DNA of 64,000 nt, taken from NCBI RefSeq assembly GCF_002925905.1, contig NZ_PRDB01000032.1, positions 62,001 to 126,000 of the forward strand, given 5' to 3'. Below, piece by piece: positions 30,768 through 39,939 of the stretch (position 1 is its first letter; the number at the start of each line of letters is the position of its first letter). Source of the stretch: Klebsiella michiganensis (GTDB lineage Bacteria; Pseudomonadota; Gammaproteobacteria; Enterobacterales; Enterobacteriaceae). Under the pieces are notes generated by a model. That model saw only the letters and a program-made list of their open reading frames with translations, did not search any database and had not been told where the DNA came from. A program made the position numbers and the translations under genes.

Positions 30768-31067
30768 ATGAGTGAATTATTCAAATGGGGTCTCGCGCTG
30801 GTCATTACTGTGGTCGGGTATGCTCTGTTGTTATCTTCTGACAGCCACGCTGTACCCGAGGCGCAGGCTCATCACTGGATTAATGACTGCCGGTTACTGG
30901 AGTCGAATATTGACAGGGGGTTTCTCTCTTCCGCGCAAAACCGGCTTCAGTGTGGTGACGTTATTGAAAATGTCAGCAAGGCTGATTATGACAGGGCGAT
31001 AAATGGCGATAAGCAAATAAAAACCATCGCAGAATTAATTGAAGAACTGTTCGGCGTTAATTTATAA
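30768..31067 (+). CDS. Small membrane-anchored protein with C-x20-C domain
   Basis: 99 residues from the ATG at 30768; AAAGG lies 11 bases upstream, and a GTG at 30759 is too close to it. One N-terminal helix (WGLALVITVVGYALLLSS) then a periplasmic domain HHWINDCRLLESNIDRG...NRLQCGDVIENVSKADYDRAI. The two Cys are 20 residues apart, as in the protein at 31305-31709, to which it is clearly related. It lies between traV and traC, where F has traR and small orfs. A disulphide-stabilised accessory of the transfer apparatus, or an exclusion or phage-resistance factor, is possible; function unknown. Confidence 0.6.
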   Translation: MSELFKWGLALVITVVGYALLLSSDSHAVPEAQAHHWINDCRLLESNIDRGFLSSAQNRLQCGDVIENVSKADYDRAINGDKQIKTIAELIEELFGVNL

Positions 31068-31083
31068 ACGGAGACAATAAGGT

Positions 31084-31308
31084 ATGCATACCTTCATTTT
31101 TCTGGTGCTGATGACACCGGCTAGTGCCGGTGGTATCTGGAGTATCACACCTATGCCCAATACGGATGTGTGCCTCAAAATGCTGCGTGCAGTCGAAGCG
31201 CGTGGAGGCAACAGAAGGTTCGGAAGTAATACGGGTGAGTGCATTGAAGTTAAAACGCGAGAACCCCTGAACAGTACGATGGAAACGCTGAACGGAGGCA
31301 GTCAATGA
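31084..31308 (+). CDS. Small exported protein
   Basis: 74 residues: MHTFIFLVLMTPASAGGIWS is a signal peptide with cleavage likely at ASA. The mature part has two Cys (TDVCLKMLRAVEARGG and TGECIEVK) that may form a disulphide. GGAGACAATAAGGT precedes the start. The stop overlaps the next ATG (ATGA). Function unknown. Confidence 0.55.
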   Translation: MHTFIFLVLMTPASAGGIWSITPMPNTDVCLKMLRAVEARGGNRRFGSNTGECIEVKTREPLNSTMETLNGGSQ

Positions 31309-31709
31309 GAGCCTACTACCTTGAAGGAGATAATATTGAGTGGCTTATTGGTGTGTGCCTGATCCTTTTCGTTATCGGTGTTGTCGGTGCGCTGGCCATG
31401 TTTGTTATCCCTGAAAAGATTAATCTGCGAGTCTGCAGGGCTAATGTATTTTTCTTTAGTGCACTTATGGCAGTGGTTGCGTTTGTCACACTTATCGTCT
31501 TTACCAGTCGGTCATTCACGATGGATGAGCTGGAAGCCGGGAGACACTGGAAAAATGACTGTAAACTCCTTGAGGCAAACATTCCGACGGGCGCATTTAC
31601 CGAACCTGTTAATAAACTGGATTGTGCCGGTGTCATCATTAATATACCGACGGTTCAGTATGATGAGTATATCCGCCAGTGGGAGTTATATAAGCGTGCA
31701 GGTAAATAG
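31305..31709 (+). CDS. Two-helix membrane protein with C-x20-C domain
   Basis: 134 residues. Two membrane helices (residues about 13-34 and 46-66), then MDELEAGRHWKNDCKLLEANIPTG...NKLDCAGVIINIPTVQYDEYI. This domain aligns with that of the protein at 30768-31067: HxWxNDCxLLExNI, C-x20-C, VIxN, YDxxI. The start overlaps the previous stop. It is followed by 132 bp and traC. It belongs to a small gene family local to this tra region; no known function. Confidence 0.6.
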   Translation: MRAYYLEGDNIEWLIGVCLILFVIGVVGALAMFVIPEKINLRVCRANVFFFSALMAVVAFVTLIVFTSRSFTMDELEAGRHWKNDCKLLEANIPTGAFTEPVNKLDCAGVIINIPTVQYDEYIRQWELYKRAGK

Positions 31710-31841
31710 TTTTTAAATTCGCCTGAGCGACTTTCGGTGTTTATTTGTGTCTGCGATTTTAAAAATGGCTTTGCGTGATATATCCGCGAACTACAGCCTG
31801 ATATTTCTCTGAATTTCTAAAATGTATTAAGGAATGCTCGC

Positions 31842-34481
31842 ATGAGTAATAACATCATGGATACCGTCGCGCAGGCCGTGAACTCGCTGGTCTCTGCGCT
31901 GAAGCTGCCCGACGAATCTGCCAAAGCCAATGACACGCTGGGCAGCATGAACTTTCCGCAGTTCAGCCGTATCCTGCCTTATAAGGATTATGACTCTGCC
32001 ACCGGGCTGTTTATTAATAACAAAACCGTCGGCTATATGTTTGAAGCGCGCCCGCTTCCCGGTGCGGATAAAGATATCGTCTCCACGCTGGAGCATTTAC
32101 TGCGCAGTAAACTTCCCCGGGGGGTGCCGGTCAGTTTTCATCTGGTATCCAGTAAGCTGGTCGGGAATGATATCGACTACGGCCTGCGTGAATTCCGCTG
32201 GAGCGGTACACAGGCTAAAAAGTTCAATGCCATCACCCGCGCCTACTACCTCCGGGCAGCTGAAACACAGTTTCCTCTGCCGGACAATCTGGATTTGCCC
32301 CTGACGCTGCGTAACTACCGCGTCTACATCTCCTGCTGCGTGCCCCGCAAGAAGAACTCCACCACGCAAATTGTGGAGCTGGAGAATCAGATTAAAGTGT
32401 TGCGGGCATCGCTCGGTGGGGCTTACATCCCGACGCGTATCCTCGATGCAGCCGGGCTGGTCGAACTGATGCGGGAGCTGATTAATCCGGACCCGCATGA
32501 GATGTACCGGGTGCCGTACAAGCTGGACCCGTATCAGGACCTGAACTACCAGTGCGTGGATGACAGCTTTGACATGCAGGTCACGGCCGGTCACCTGAAA
32601 ATCGGCCGCCTGGGGCGCGACGGGAAAGAGTGCGTGACCCGGGTGACGAACTACCACCTGGAGTGTGACCCGGAAATCGCCTTTCTCTGGACCGCTGCTG
32701 ACAACTACGCCAACCTGCTGAACCCGGAGCTCTCCATCTCCTGCCCCTTTGTCATCACGCTGACGCTGATGGTCGAGGACCAGGTGAAGACCCAGAACGA
32801 AGCCAACCTGAAATTCATGGACGTGGAGAAGAAAAGCAAAACCTCCTACGCGAAGTATTTTCCGAACGTGATAAAGGAGGTGCAGGAGTGGGGCGATATC
32901 CGCCAGCGTCTGGCGACCAACCAGACCTCTCTGGTGTCCTACTTCTTTAACATCACCACGTATACCGCCGACAACGCAGAGGCCTCTCTCGCTACCGAAC
33001 AGCAGGTGCTCAACAGCTACCGTAAGGGCGGTTTCCAGCTTATCCCGGCCCGCTACCATCACCTGCGTAATTTTCTGGCCATGATGCCGTTCAAGTGCGG
33101 CGAAGGCCTGTTTAAAGAGCTGCAGGCGGCAGGTGTGGTGAAGCGGGCTGAGACGTTCCAGGTGGCCAACCTTCTGCCGGTTGTCGCTGACAGTCCGCTG
33201 GCGCCGGCAGGACTCCTGGCCCCCACCTACCGTAACCAGCTGGCGTTCATCGATCTGTTCTACGAGGGAATGAACAACACCAACTTCAACATGGCGGTCT
33301 GCGGCACCTCCGGGGCGGGGAAGACCGGTCTGATTCAGCCCCTCATTCGCAGCGTGCTCGACTCCGGCGGTTTTGCCTGGGTGTTCGACATGGGCGACGG
33401 CTACAAGTCCCTGTGCGAAAACATGGGGGGCGTGTATCTCGACGGCGACTCGCTGAAGTTTAATCCGTTCGCCAATATTCTCGATGACGCGAACTTTGAC
33501 CTGTCCGCCGAGCGTATCCGCGACCAGATGTCGGTGATGGCCAGCCCCAACGGCAACCTGGATGAAGTGCACGAAGGTCTGCTCCTGCAGGCGGTCCGGG
33601 CGGCCTGGCTGAGTAAGCGCAACAAGGCGCGTATCGATGATGTGGTGGCCTTTCTCCAGAGCGAGAAGGACAGTGACGAATACGCCGACTCACCGGGGGT
33701 GCGCAGCCGACTTGATGACATGATTATCCTGCTCGACCAGTACACGGTGAACGGGCTGTACGGGGAGTACTTCAACTCCGATGAGCCGTCCCTGCACGAC
33801 GATGCCCGGATGGTGGTTCTTGAACTGGGCGGGCTGGAGTCCCGGCAGTCCCTGCTGGTCGCGGTGATGTTCTCGCTCATTATCTATATCGAGAACCGGA
33901 TGTACCAGTCCCCGCGCAGCCTGAAAAAACTTAACGTGATTGATGAAGGCTGGCGACTGCTGGACTTCAAAAACGAGAAGGTCGGGACCTTTATCGAGAA
34001 GGGCTACCGGACGGCGCGCCGGCACACCGGGGCCTATATCACCATCACCCAGAACATCGTCGACTTCGACTCCCCGACCGCATCGAGCGCTGCACGGGCC
34101 GCCTGGGGTAACTCGTCGTACAAGGCCATTCTGAAACAGTCGGCCAAGGAATTTGCCAAATACAACCAGCTGTACCCCGACCAGTTCAGCAAGCTTGAGA
34201 AAGACATGATTAACGGTTTCGGCTCGGCCAAAGAGCAGTGGTTCTCCTCTTTTATGCTGCAGGTGGAGGCGAACTGCTCCTGGCACCGCTTGTTTGTCGA
34301 CCCGCTCAGCAGGGCGATGTACTCCTCCAAAGGCCCGGATTTTGAGTACATGAAAGCGCGCCGGGCAGAAGGTGTCGATATTCACGATGCGGTGTACGGA
34401 CTGGCCTGCCGGAACTTTGACAGGGAGATGGCTGAGCTTGAATCCCGGATATCTGAAAACGACACAGAGGAAAACCGCTGA
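31842..34481 (+). CDS. traC: TraC, VirB4-like secretion ATPase
   Basis: 879 residues, close to F TraC (875). Walker A CGTSGAGKTGLIQ near residue 487; Walker B region KLNVIDEGWRLLDF near 700; ITQNIVDFDS and the C-terminal TraC features. It powers pilus assembly at the inner membrane. Starts at the ATG at 31842 with AAGGAATG upstream. The stop overlaps the trbI start (TGATG). Confidence 0.97.
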   Translation: MSNNIMDTVAQAVNSLVSALKLPDESAKANDTLGSMNFPQFSRILPYKDYDSATGLFINNKTVGYMFEARPLPGADKDIVSTLEHLLRSKLPRGVPVSFHLVSSKLVGNDIDYGLREFRWSGTQAKKFNAITRAYYLRAAETQFPLPDNLDLPLTLRNYRVYISCCVPRKKNSTTQIVELENQIKVLRASLGGAYIPTRILDAAGLVELMRELINPDPHEMYRVPYKLDPYQDLNYQCVDDSFDMQVTAGHLKIGRLGRDGKECVTRVTNYHLECDPEIAFLWTAADNYANLLNPELSISCPFVITLTLMVEDQVKTQNEANLKFMDVEKKSKTSYAKYFPNVIKEVQEWGDIRQRLATNQTSLVSYFFNITTYTADNAEASLATEQQVLNSYRKGGFQLIPARYHHLRNFLAMMPFKCGEGLFKELQAAGVVKRAETFQVANLLPVVADSPLAPAGLLAPTYRNQLAFIDLFYEGMNNTNFNMAVCGTSGAGKTGLIQPLIRSVLDSGGFAWVFDMGDGYKSLCENMGGVYLDGDSLKFNPFANILDDANFDLSAERIRDQMSVMASPNGNLDEVHEGLLLQAVRAAWLSKRNKARIDDVVAFLQSEKDSDEYADSPGVRSRLDDMIILLDQYTVNGLYGEYFNSDEPSLHDDARMVVLELGGLESRQSLLVAVMFSLIIYIENRMYQSPRSLKKLNVIDEGWRLLDFKNEKVGTFIEKGYRTARRHTGAYITITQNIVDFDSPTASSAARAAWGNSSYKAILKQSAKEFAKYNQLYPDQFSKLEKDMINGFGSAKEQWFSSFMLQVEANCSWHRLFVDPLSRAMYSSKGPDFEYMKARRAEGVDIHDAVYGLACRNFDREMAELESRISENDTEENR

Positions 34482-34915
34482 TGGAAGAGAATGCAGAGCA
34501 ACAAACGGAGCAGATGCAACAGCAGCAGAGGCCGGAACAGCAGCAAAACAAAGCGACATCGCGCACTTTCCGGCGGGTGCTGGTCATCACCGCCCTCGTC
34601 GTTTTTACCCTGGCCTGCAACGTCATGCTCACGCGGGTGATGCTGGCGTACACCACGCCACGGGTGGTGGCCTTCGATATGAAAAAGACGCTCGACAGCT
34701 TTATGGACAGCGTCAGCCAGAAGCCACTGACTGAGGCGCAGTCAAAAGCGCTCTCGGACCGGTTTAACGACGCGCTGGAGAAGAGCCTGGCGGATTATCA
34801 GCAGCAACATCATGTGCTCATTCTGGTCTCACCCGCGGTGGTCCAGGGCGCATCCGATGTGACCCGCACCATTCAGCACGACATTGCCCGCCGGATGAAG
34901 GGGGTTCGTGAATGA
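34481..34915 (+). CDS. trbI: TrbI, pilus retraction-related inner-membrane protein
   Basis: 144 residues: a Gln/Glu-rich cytoplasmic start (EQQTEQMQQQQRPEQQQ), one helix (VLVITALVVFTLACNVMLT), then a periplasmic coiled-coil domain. F TrbI has the same plan (128 residues) and influences pilus length. Overlaps traC and traW by a few bases. Confidence 0.92.
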   Translation: MEENAEQQTEQMQQQQRPEQQQNKATSRTFRRVLVITALVVFTLACNVMLTRVMLAYTTPRVVAFDMKKTLDSFMDSVSQKPLTEAQSKALSDRFNDALEKSLADYQQQHHVLILVSPAVVQGASDVTRTIQHDIARRMKGVRE

Positions 34916-35538
34916 CAACACTTCGCGCTTTTCTGCTCGCCGGCTGTCTGCTGTCACCGCTGACGCAGGCGGCCGACCTCGGGACCTGGGGGGATTTATG
35001 GCCCGTGCGCGAGCAGGACATGCTGCAGCTCATCACGCAGCGCCTGCAGACGCTACAGACCACAGGAAAGTGGGAGCAGACGATGGATGAATTTAAACAG
35101 CGCGTCATTGAAAACAGCCAGCGCCCGGCCCCGGTGGAAGGGATTAAACGGGCAGAGAAGTACGGGCAGCGCTGGTTTGACCCCAGCATCCGCCTGACCG
35201 AAGACCTGAAGGACAATAAGGGCCGGGTGTTTGCCCGAAAGGGAGATGTGGTGAATCCCCTGAAAACCGTGCCGTTTGTGCAGACCCTGTACTTTATCAA
35301 CGGGGATGATGCCGACCAGATAGCGTGGATGAAGCGCCAGGTCCCGGAAACCCTGATGAGCAAGATTATCCTGGTGCGCGGCAGCGTGCCGGACACGTCC
35401 GCCGCACTGGACAGCCGGATTTATTTCGACCAGAACGGCGTGTTGAGCCAGCGCTTTGGCCTGACCACGGTCCCGGCGCGTATCACCCCGGCGCCTTCCG
35501 GTGAACGGCTGAATATTGAGACCTTCCCTGTTAAATAA
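34912..35538 (+). CDS. traW: TraW, pilus assembly periplasmic protein
   Basis: 208 residues with signal peptide (LRAFLLAGCLLSPLTQAADL). The conserved TraW end GLTTVPARITP is present near residue 185. It works with TrbC and TraU in the F-type pilus channel. ATGA overlap with trbI. Confidence 0.94.
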   Translation: MTTLRAFLLAGCLLSPLTQAADLGTWGDLWPVREQDMLQLITQRLQTLQTTGKWEQTMDEFKQRVIENSQRPAPVEGIKRAEKYGQRWFDPSIRLTEDLKDNKGRVFARKGDVVNPLKTVPFVQTLYFINGDDADQIAWMKRQVPETLMSKIILVRGSVPDTSAALDSRIYFDQNGVLSQRFGLTTVPARITPAPSGERLNIETFPVK

Positions 35539-35548
35539 GGATGTTTCT

Positions 35549-36541
35549 GTGAGAACCCTGACTCTGTTCCTGTGTGCCCTGACATTGTGGGGGTACAGCC
35601 TCAGTGCGGCCGCTGACCCTTCCTGTGAGGGGCGATTCGTCAACCCGATCACCGATGTGTGCTGGCGCTGTATCTTCCCCCTGTCGCTCGGCAGCGTGCA
35701 GGTCGGCAAAGGTGACCTGCCGGATACCAGCAATCCCGGCAGTCCCCTGCAGCTCTGCCCGGCCCCGCCGCCGCTGTTTGTTCGCCCCGGTCTGGCCATC
35801 GGGTACTGGGAGCCCATGGCGATGACGGACGTCAGCCGTTCCCCGGGCTGCATGGTCAATCTCGGTGGATTCAGCATCAACCTCGGCAAGACCGGTATGG
35901 GTACCGCGAAAAAAGACGACAAGCAGGTGAACGGGGCTTTCTATCACGTTCACTGGTACAAATACCCGCTGACCTACTGGCTGAACATCATCACGTCAGC
36001 AGGCTGCCTGGAAGGGGGCGATATGGATATCGCGTATCTCTCCGAAATTGACCCGACCTGGGTGGACAGCAGCCTGACCACCATCCTGAATCCGGAAGCC
36101 ATTCTGTTTGCCAACCCGATTGCGCAGGGCGCCTGTGCTGCTGATGCGATGGCCAGCGCGTTTCATATGCCGCTGGATGTTCTGTTCTGGTGCGCCGGCT
36201 CTCAGGGTTCGATGTATCCCTTCAGCGGCTGGGTCAGCAACGAGTCCAGTCCGCTGCAGTCCTCGTTACTGGTCAGCGAGCGCATGGCCTACAAGCTTCA
36301 CCGGCAGGGCCAGATAATGGAGAGCATCGGCAAGGACAAGGCGGTCTGTTATGAGTACCCGTCCCCGATCATTCCTAAAGAGCGCTGGCGCTATCAGATG
36401 GTGAACATGTACCCCGACAGCGGTCAGTGCCATCCTGTGGGGCGCAGCGTGATGCGCTGGGAAGCAGGACGAAATCCCCCCAACTCACGAAAGAACTACG
36501 GCTATCTGATGTGGCGTAAACGTAACTGCGTCTTCCTCTGA
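35549..36541 (+). CDS. traU: TraU, DNA-transfer and pilus assembly protein
   Basis: 330 residues from a GTG at 35549, with AAGGA seven bases upstream; this gives the F TraU length. Signal peptide (TLTLFLCALTLWGYSLSAAA), then Cys-rich periplasmic domain: GRFVNPITDVCWRCIFPLS, CHPVGRSVMRWE and NYGYLMWRKRNCVFL at the end. Disulphides depend on TrbB/DsbC. Mutants in F make few pili but are strongly transfer-defective. Confidence 0.95.
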   Translation: MRTLTLFLCALTLWGYSLSAAADPSCEGRFVNPITDVCWRCIFPLSLGSVQVGKGDLPDTSNPGSPLQLCPAPPPLFVRPGLAIGYWEPMAMTDVSRSPGCMVNLGGFSINLGKTGMGTAKKDDKQVNGAFYHVHWYKYPLTYWLNIITSAGCLEGGDMDIAYLSEIDPTWVDSSLTTILNPEAILFANPIAQGACAADAMASAFHMPLDVLFWCAGSQGSMYPFSGWVSNESSPLQSSLLVSERMAYKLHRQGQIMESIGKDKAVCYEYPSPIIPKERWRYQMVNMYPDSGQCHPVGRSVMRWEAGRNPPNSRKNYGYLMWRKRNCVFL

Positions 36542-36553
36542 CAGGAGTCTCCG

Positions 36554-37171
36554 ATGAAATTTATCAAAGCGATGATAGTGATGGCCTTACTGACCATGAA
36601 GGTGTGTGGGGCCATTGGTCCGACAACTGAAGACAGAGCCTGGCTGAAACAACAGGAGAATTTAAGCGAGCAGCTGCGCCAGCATCCGGACAGACAGCTG
36701 CAGCAGGAGCTGGAAGCGCAGATTAAGCGCAACCCTCTTAACCGCTCAGACAGCCAGTTTATCGATAATCTTCTGAGCCAGCAGAAAGCAGTGAATCAGG
36801 AAAAGCCGACAGAAGGAGCACTGTATTTTGTCTCCTTCTCGATACCTGAAGAGGGACTGAAGCGCATGCTGCATGAAACCCGCCAGTACGGTATTCCGGC
36901 GACACTGCGGGGATTAATCAACAACGACATGAAGACCACTACTGACGCGGTGCTGCAGCTGGTAAAGGACGGTGTCACCGATGGCGTCCAGATCGATCCG
37001 ACGCTGTACTCACAATACAACATCCGGAGTGTCCCGGCCCTGGTGGTGCGGTGTCAGACAGGGTATGACGTGGTGCGCGGCAATATTCGCCTGAAACAGG
37101 CGCTGGAGAAAGTGGCGGAAACAGGTGACTGCGCACAGACGGCCAGAACAATGCTGGGAGGTATCCGGTGA
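36554..37171 (+). CDS. trbC: TrbC, periplasmic thioredoxin-fold pilus protein
   Basis: 205 residues, F length about 212. Signal peptide at the start, a coiled-coil linker, and a C-terminal thioredoxin-like domain (LYFVSFSIPEEGLKRML, YNIRSVPALVVRC) without CXXC. It interacts with TraW. GTGA overlap with traN. Confidence 0.94.
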   Translation: MKFIKAMIVMALLTMKVCGAIGPTTEDRAWLKQQENLSEQLRQHPDRQLQQELEAQIKRNPLNRSDSQFIDNLLSQQKAVNQEKPTEGALYFVSFSIPEEGLKRMLHETRQYGIPATLRGLINNDMKTTTDAVLQLVKDGVTDGVQIDPTLYSQYNIRSVPALVVRCQTGYDVVRGNIRLKQALEKVAETGDCAQTARTMLGGIR

Positions 37172-39048
37172 AAGAACTCCCGCTCATTCTGACACTACAC
37201 GCCTCTGTCCTCAGTGCTTTCATCTGGCTTGCATCACCGGCCTGTGCTGACAGCGGTACCGATTATAAAGCCGGGTCGGATTTTGCGAAGCAGGTGCAGG
37301 GCAGCGGGATTGACTCGCTGAAAAACTTCAGTGGCGAGCAAAACCTGCCGGGGTATACCGACAGCCCGGACCAGACAAAATACTACGGTGGCGTCACCGC
37401 CGGCGGAGACAGCGCCCTGAAAGGTGACTCGGCCTCTGAGTTCAGCCAGGGCGAGACCGGTAAAACCATTACGGAATCGTTCACAAACCGGCCGCCGGAC
37501 CTGATTTCACCGGATGCACCGTTTATTCAGTCGGCAAAAGACATCGAATCCCGGGCAGATACGATTGTCGGGGATACCGGACAGGCCTGTACGGCACAGG
37601 TCGTGAACCGCAGTGAATTCACGAACCACACCTGTGAGCGCGACCTTCAGGTTGAGCAGTACTGCACGCGGACGGCGACCATTACCGGTCACTATAACGA
37701 TACGACGACGACAGAGGTGTACAGTGTGGCGCTGAAGGATGCCTGGCAGGAGGGCGACCAGGTGAAAGTCCGCTTCACCTTCGGTGTGACAGGGACGCTT
37801 ATTCATGCAGAGGCGCAGTATTTCATTACCAGCCTGCCGAATTATGCGCCTCCGGGGCAGGCAAGGACGCTCTATGCCCTTGGCGGTTCGGTTCGTGTGG
37901 AAGGGGGGCAGGAGTGGAAAACCCTTTCCGGTGGCGGTTATCAGGTTGTGGAGGGCCGGGATGAGATTATGACCATTAAGCTGCATGACAGCTATTCGGT
38001 CAGCTACTTCGCCGGCATACTGGCCCGGAATCTCCGCTCCGGTTACATCACGCTGAACATCCGCGCCACAATGCAGGTCGCCTCAAAAGAGTGGGCGCCT
38101 GACGTCACCTGGGTTGAGAACTGCGCCTTTAACAAAGATGAAGGAAACAAAACATCGTCAGAATGTACTGAGCCGGGAGGTACGAAAGAGGTCTGGCAGG
38201 ACGGGAAAGCGTACCCGGTTTATCAGGCCTGCTGGGCTTACAGGGACACGTACATTACTCAGCCTGCAGATTTTGGTGCCTGTCAGTCTCTGATGGATAA
38301 CAAAGCCTGCACCCTGTCATCCCGCCAGTGCGCCTTTTACAGTGAGGACGGAAGCGGGACCTGTCTTCATGAGTACGCCACGTTCTCCTGTGAGACGCGG
38401 ACCAGCGGGAAGCAGATGATTTGCGGCGGGGACTTGTTCTGCCTTGATGGCGAATGCGATAAGGCGGCCTCCGGGAAGAACAATGATTTTGGTCAGGCGG
38501 TCTCCGAACTGGCCGCCCTGGCCGCAGCCGGTAAGGACGTGGCTGAGATGGACGGCGTGAATGTCAGGGCCTTCACCGGCAATGCGAAATACTGCAAAAA
38601 GTTCGCCGCCGGATTCAGTAACTGCTGCAAGGACAGCGGCTGGGGCCAGGATGTGGGGCTGGCGCGCTGCAGCGGCGAAGATAAGGCGCTCGCGAAAGCC
38701 AAAGCCAACAAGCTGACCATCAGCATCGGGGAGTTTTGTTCGAAAAAAGTCCTGGGTGTCTGTCTGGAGAAAAAGCGCAGCTACTGTCAGTTTGATTCAA
38801 AACTGGCGCAGATTGTTCAGCAGCAGGGACGTAACGGCCAGCTGCATATCGGATTTGGTGGAGCGAAAAGCCCGGACTGTCGGGGTATCAGCGTGGACGA
38901 GCTTCAGCGTATTAACTTTGACCAGCTGGATTTCACGAACTTCATGGAGGATTTAATGAAGAACCAGTCTATTCCTGAGAACTCAGCGCTGACAGAAAAA
39001 ACGAAAGAACGCATTAAAGAGCTTCTCACACAGTCTTCTGCAAAGTAA
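37168..39048 (+). CDS. traN: TraN, mating-pair stabilisation adhesin
   Basis: 626 residues (F 602), starting with GTG at 37168 inside the trbC stop. Signal peptide, then a secreted outer-membrane protein with more than 20 Cys. Conserved parts flank a variable central domain (about residues 160-300), which in the family forms the tip that recognises an outer-membrane protein of the recipient. The receptor class cannot be read from sequence alone. AAGG-rich gap after its end leads to the next gene. Confidence 0.95.
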   Translation: MKELPLILTLHASVLSAFIWLASPACADSGTDYKAGSDFAKQVQGSGIDSLKNFSGEQNLPGYTDSPDQTKYYGGVTAGGDSALKGDSASEFSQGETGKTITESFTNRPPDLISPDAPFIQSAKDIESRADTIVGDTGQACTAQVVNRSEFTNHTCERDLQVEQYCTRTATITGHYNDTTTTEVYSVALKDAWQEGDQVKVRFTFGVTGTLIHAEAQYFITSLPNYAPPGQARTLYALGGSVRVEGGQEWKTLSGGGYQVVEGRDEIMTIKLHDSYSVSYFAGILARNLRSGYITLNIRATMQVASKEWAPDVTWVENCAFNKDEGNKTSSECTEPGGTKEVWQDGKAYPVYQACWAYRDTYITQPADFGACQSLMDNKACTLSSRQCAFYSEDGSGTCLHEYATFSCETRTSGKQMICGGDLFCLDGECDKAASGKNNDFGQAVSELAALAAAGKDVAEMDGVNVRAFTGNAKYCKKFAAGFSNCCKDSGWGQDVGLARCSGEDKALAKAKANKLTISIGEFCSKKVLGVCLEKKRSYCQFDSKLAQIVQQQGRNGQLHIGFGGAKSPDCRGISVDELQRINFDQLDFTNFMEDLMKNQSIPENSALTEKTKERIKELLTQSSAK

Positions 39049-39085
39049 CCCCTCTTTAATAACATACATATCTAAAGGTGATTAA

Positions 39086-39367
39086 ATGGCCGCGTCATTC
39101 ATGGTGGTTGTTCTGCTTGTGGTCTTTCTTTTTATTCCGACTGGTATTGCTTTATGCATGTCAGGCCGCAGTCTGCTCCTGATATTCCTGGGTGCCCTGA
39201 CGTGCCAGGCCGCTGTTGCCGTTGCGTTTGCAGGACTGTCTGCACGGGGCTGGTCTGAGTCGATGGGGATGGGGGCGGCATCACTCATTTTCTACGTTAT
39301 CGGGCTGCATAAGGCTGACGGTGTAAAACAGAATACTCGTAACGGGAGAGAAAAGAATGAAAGTTAA
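39086..39367 (+). CDS. trbE: TrbE-like small membrane protein
   Basis: 93 residues, three hydrophobic helices (MVVVLLVVFLFIPTGIALCM, SLLLIFLGALTCQAAVAVAF and MGAASLIFYVIGL). F trbE encodes an 86-residue membrane protein in the same place between traN and traF. AAGGTG precedes the ATG. Overlaps the next gene by 11 bases. The symbol is based mainly on position and topology. Confidence 0.6.
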   Translation: MAASFMVVVLLVVFLFIPTGIALCMSGRSLLLIFLGALTCQAAVAVAFAGLSARGWSESMGMGAASLIFYVIGLHKADGVKQNTRNGREKNES

Positions 39368-39584
39368 TTTTCACAAACATCCTGCCGTCGATTTTTCTCT
39401 GAGACTGACGCTGACGGGAATTATCATTTCTCCGGTGCTGTACTTTTCATGGGATGCCGTCAAAGGAACATCAGGCAGCGATTATATCCTGAGCGTTATC
39501 TTTATTCTCTGCATGGGCGGTGTCGGGCTTATGAATTATCTGTTTTTTTCGGCGCTGACCAGGCTTTTACAGAAGGGAAAATAA
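39357..39584 (+). CDS. Small two-helix membrane protein
   Basis: 75 residues; helices at about 16-31 (LTLTGIIISPVLYFSW) and 44-68. GAGAGAAAAGA lies upstream. It overlaps the preceding gene and ends 11 bp before the next start, so it is inside the operon. No family recognised. Confidence 0.55.
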   Translation: MKVNFHKHPAVDFSLRLTLTGIIISPVLYFSWDAVKGTSGSDYILSVIFILCMGGVGLMNYLFFSALTRLLQKGK

Positions 39585-39594
39585 AGGAGCAGGG

Positions 39595-39921
39595 ATGGAA
39601 GAGAGAAAATCGTATGGAATGGTGATGCTGTTTGTCAGCGTGTTTGTTGTTTTTCTGGTGAGCATTATGTCTTACAGCCTGTGGCGGGACAAACAGATTA
39701 GTGCGTTCAGGACGACCAATCGTGCCTGGGGTATCCAGTGTGACCGGATTTCTCAGGCCGCCTGGGTGGTGAAAGCGGGTGAGCGGGTCGATTTAGAAAT
39801 GGACCATCTTTTTTTGTATTGCGAGGGCGACCATTTTGTCGGGCGCGATGATGCCGGCAGACGCTCCATCACTCTCGATAAATTCATCGTCTATCAGCAC
39901 ATCTCACACCAGCCACACTGA
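39595..39921 (+). CDS. Small membrane-anchored protein with two periplasmic Cys
   Basis: 108 residues with AAGGAG six bases before the ATG. One helix (GMVMLFVSVFVVFLVSIMSY), then a periplasmic part with RAWGIQCDRISQAAW and HLFLYCEGDHFVGRDDAGRR. The plan (anchor, two Cys, about 28 residues apart) recalls the small proteins between traV and traC but the sequence is only loosely similar. Function unknown. Confidence 0.55.
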   Translation: MEERKSYGMVMLFVSVFVVFLVSIMSYSLWRDKQISAFRTTNRAWGIQCDRISQAAWVVKAGERVDLEMDHLFLYCEGDHFVGRDDAGRRSITLDKFIVYQHISHQPH

Positions 39922-39939
39922 TTAAAACAGGTATTTAAC

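Noticed and set aside
32097..34559. Very long minus-strand frames opposite traC (491 and 289 codons)
   Set aside because: Antisense shadows of traC caused by its codon bias; similar shadows occur opposite traI and traG.
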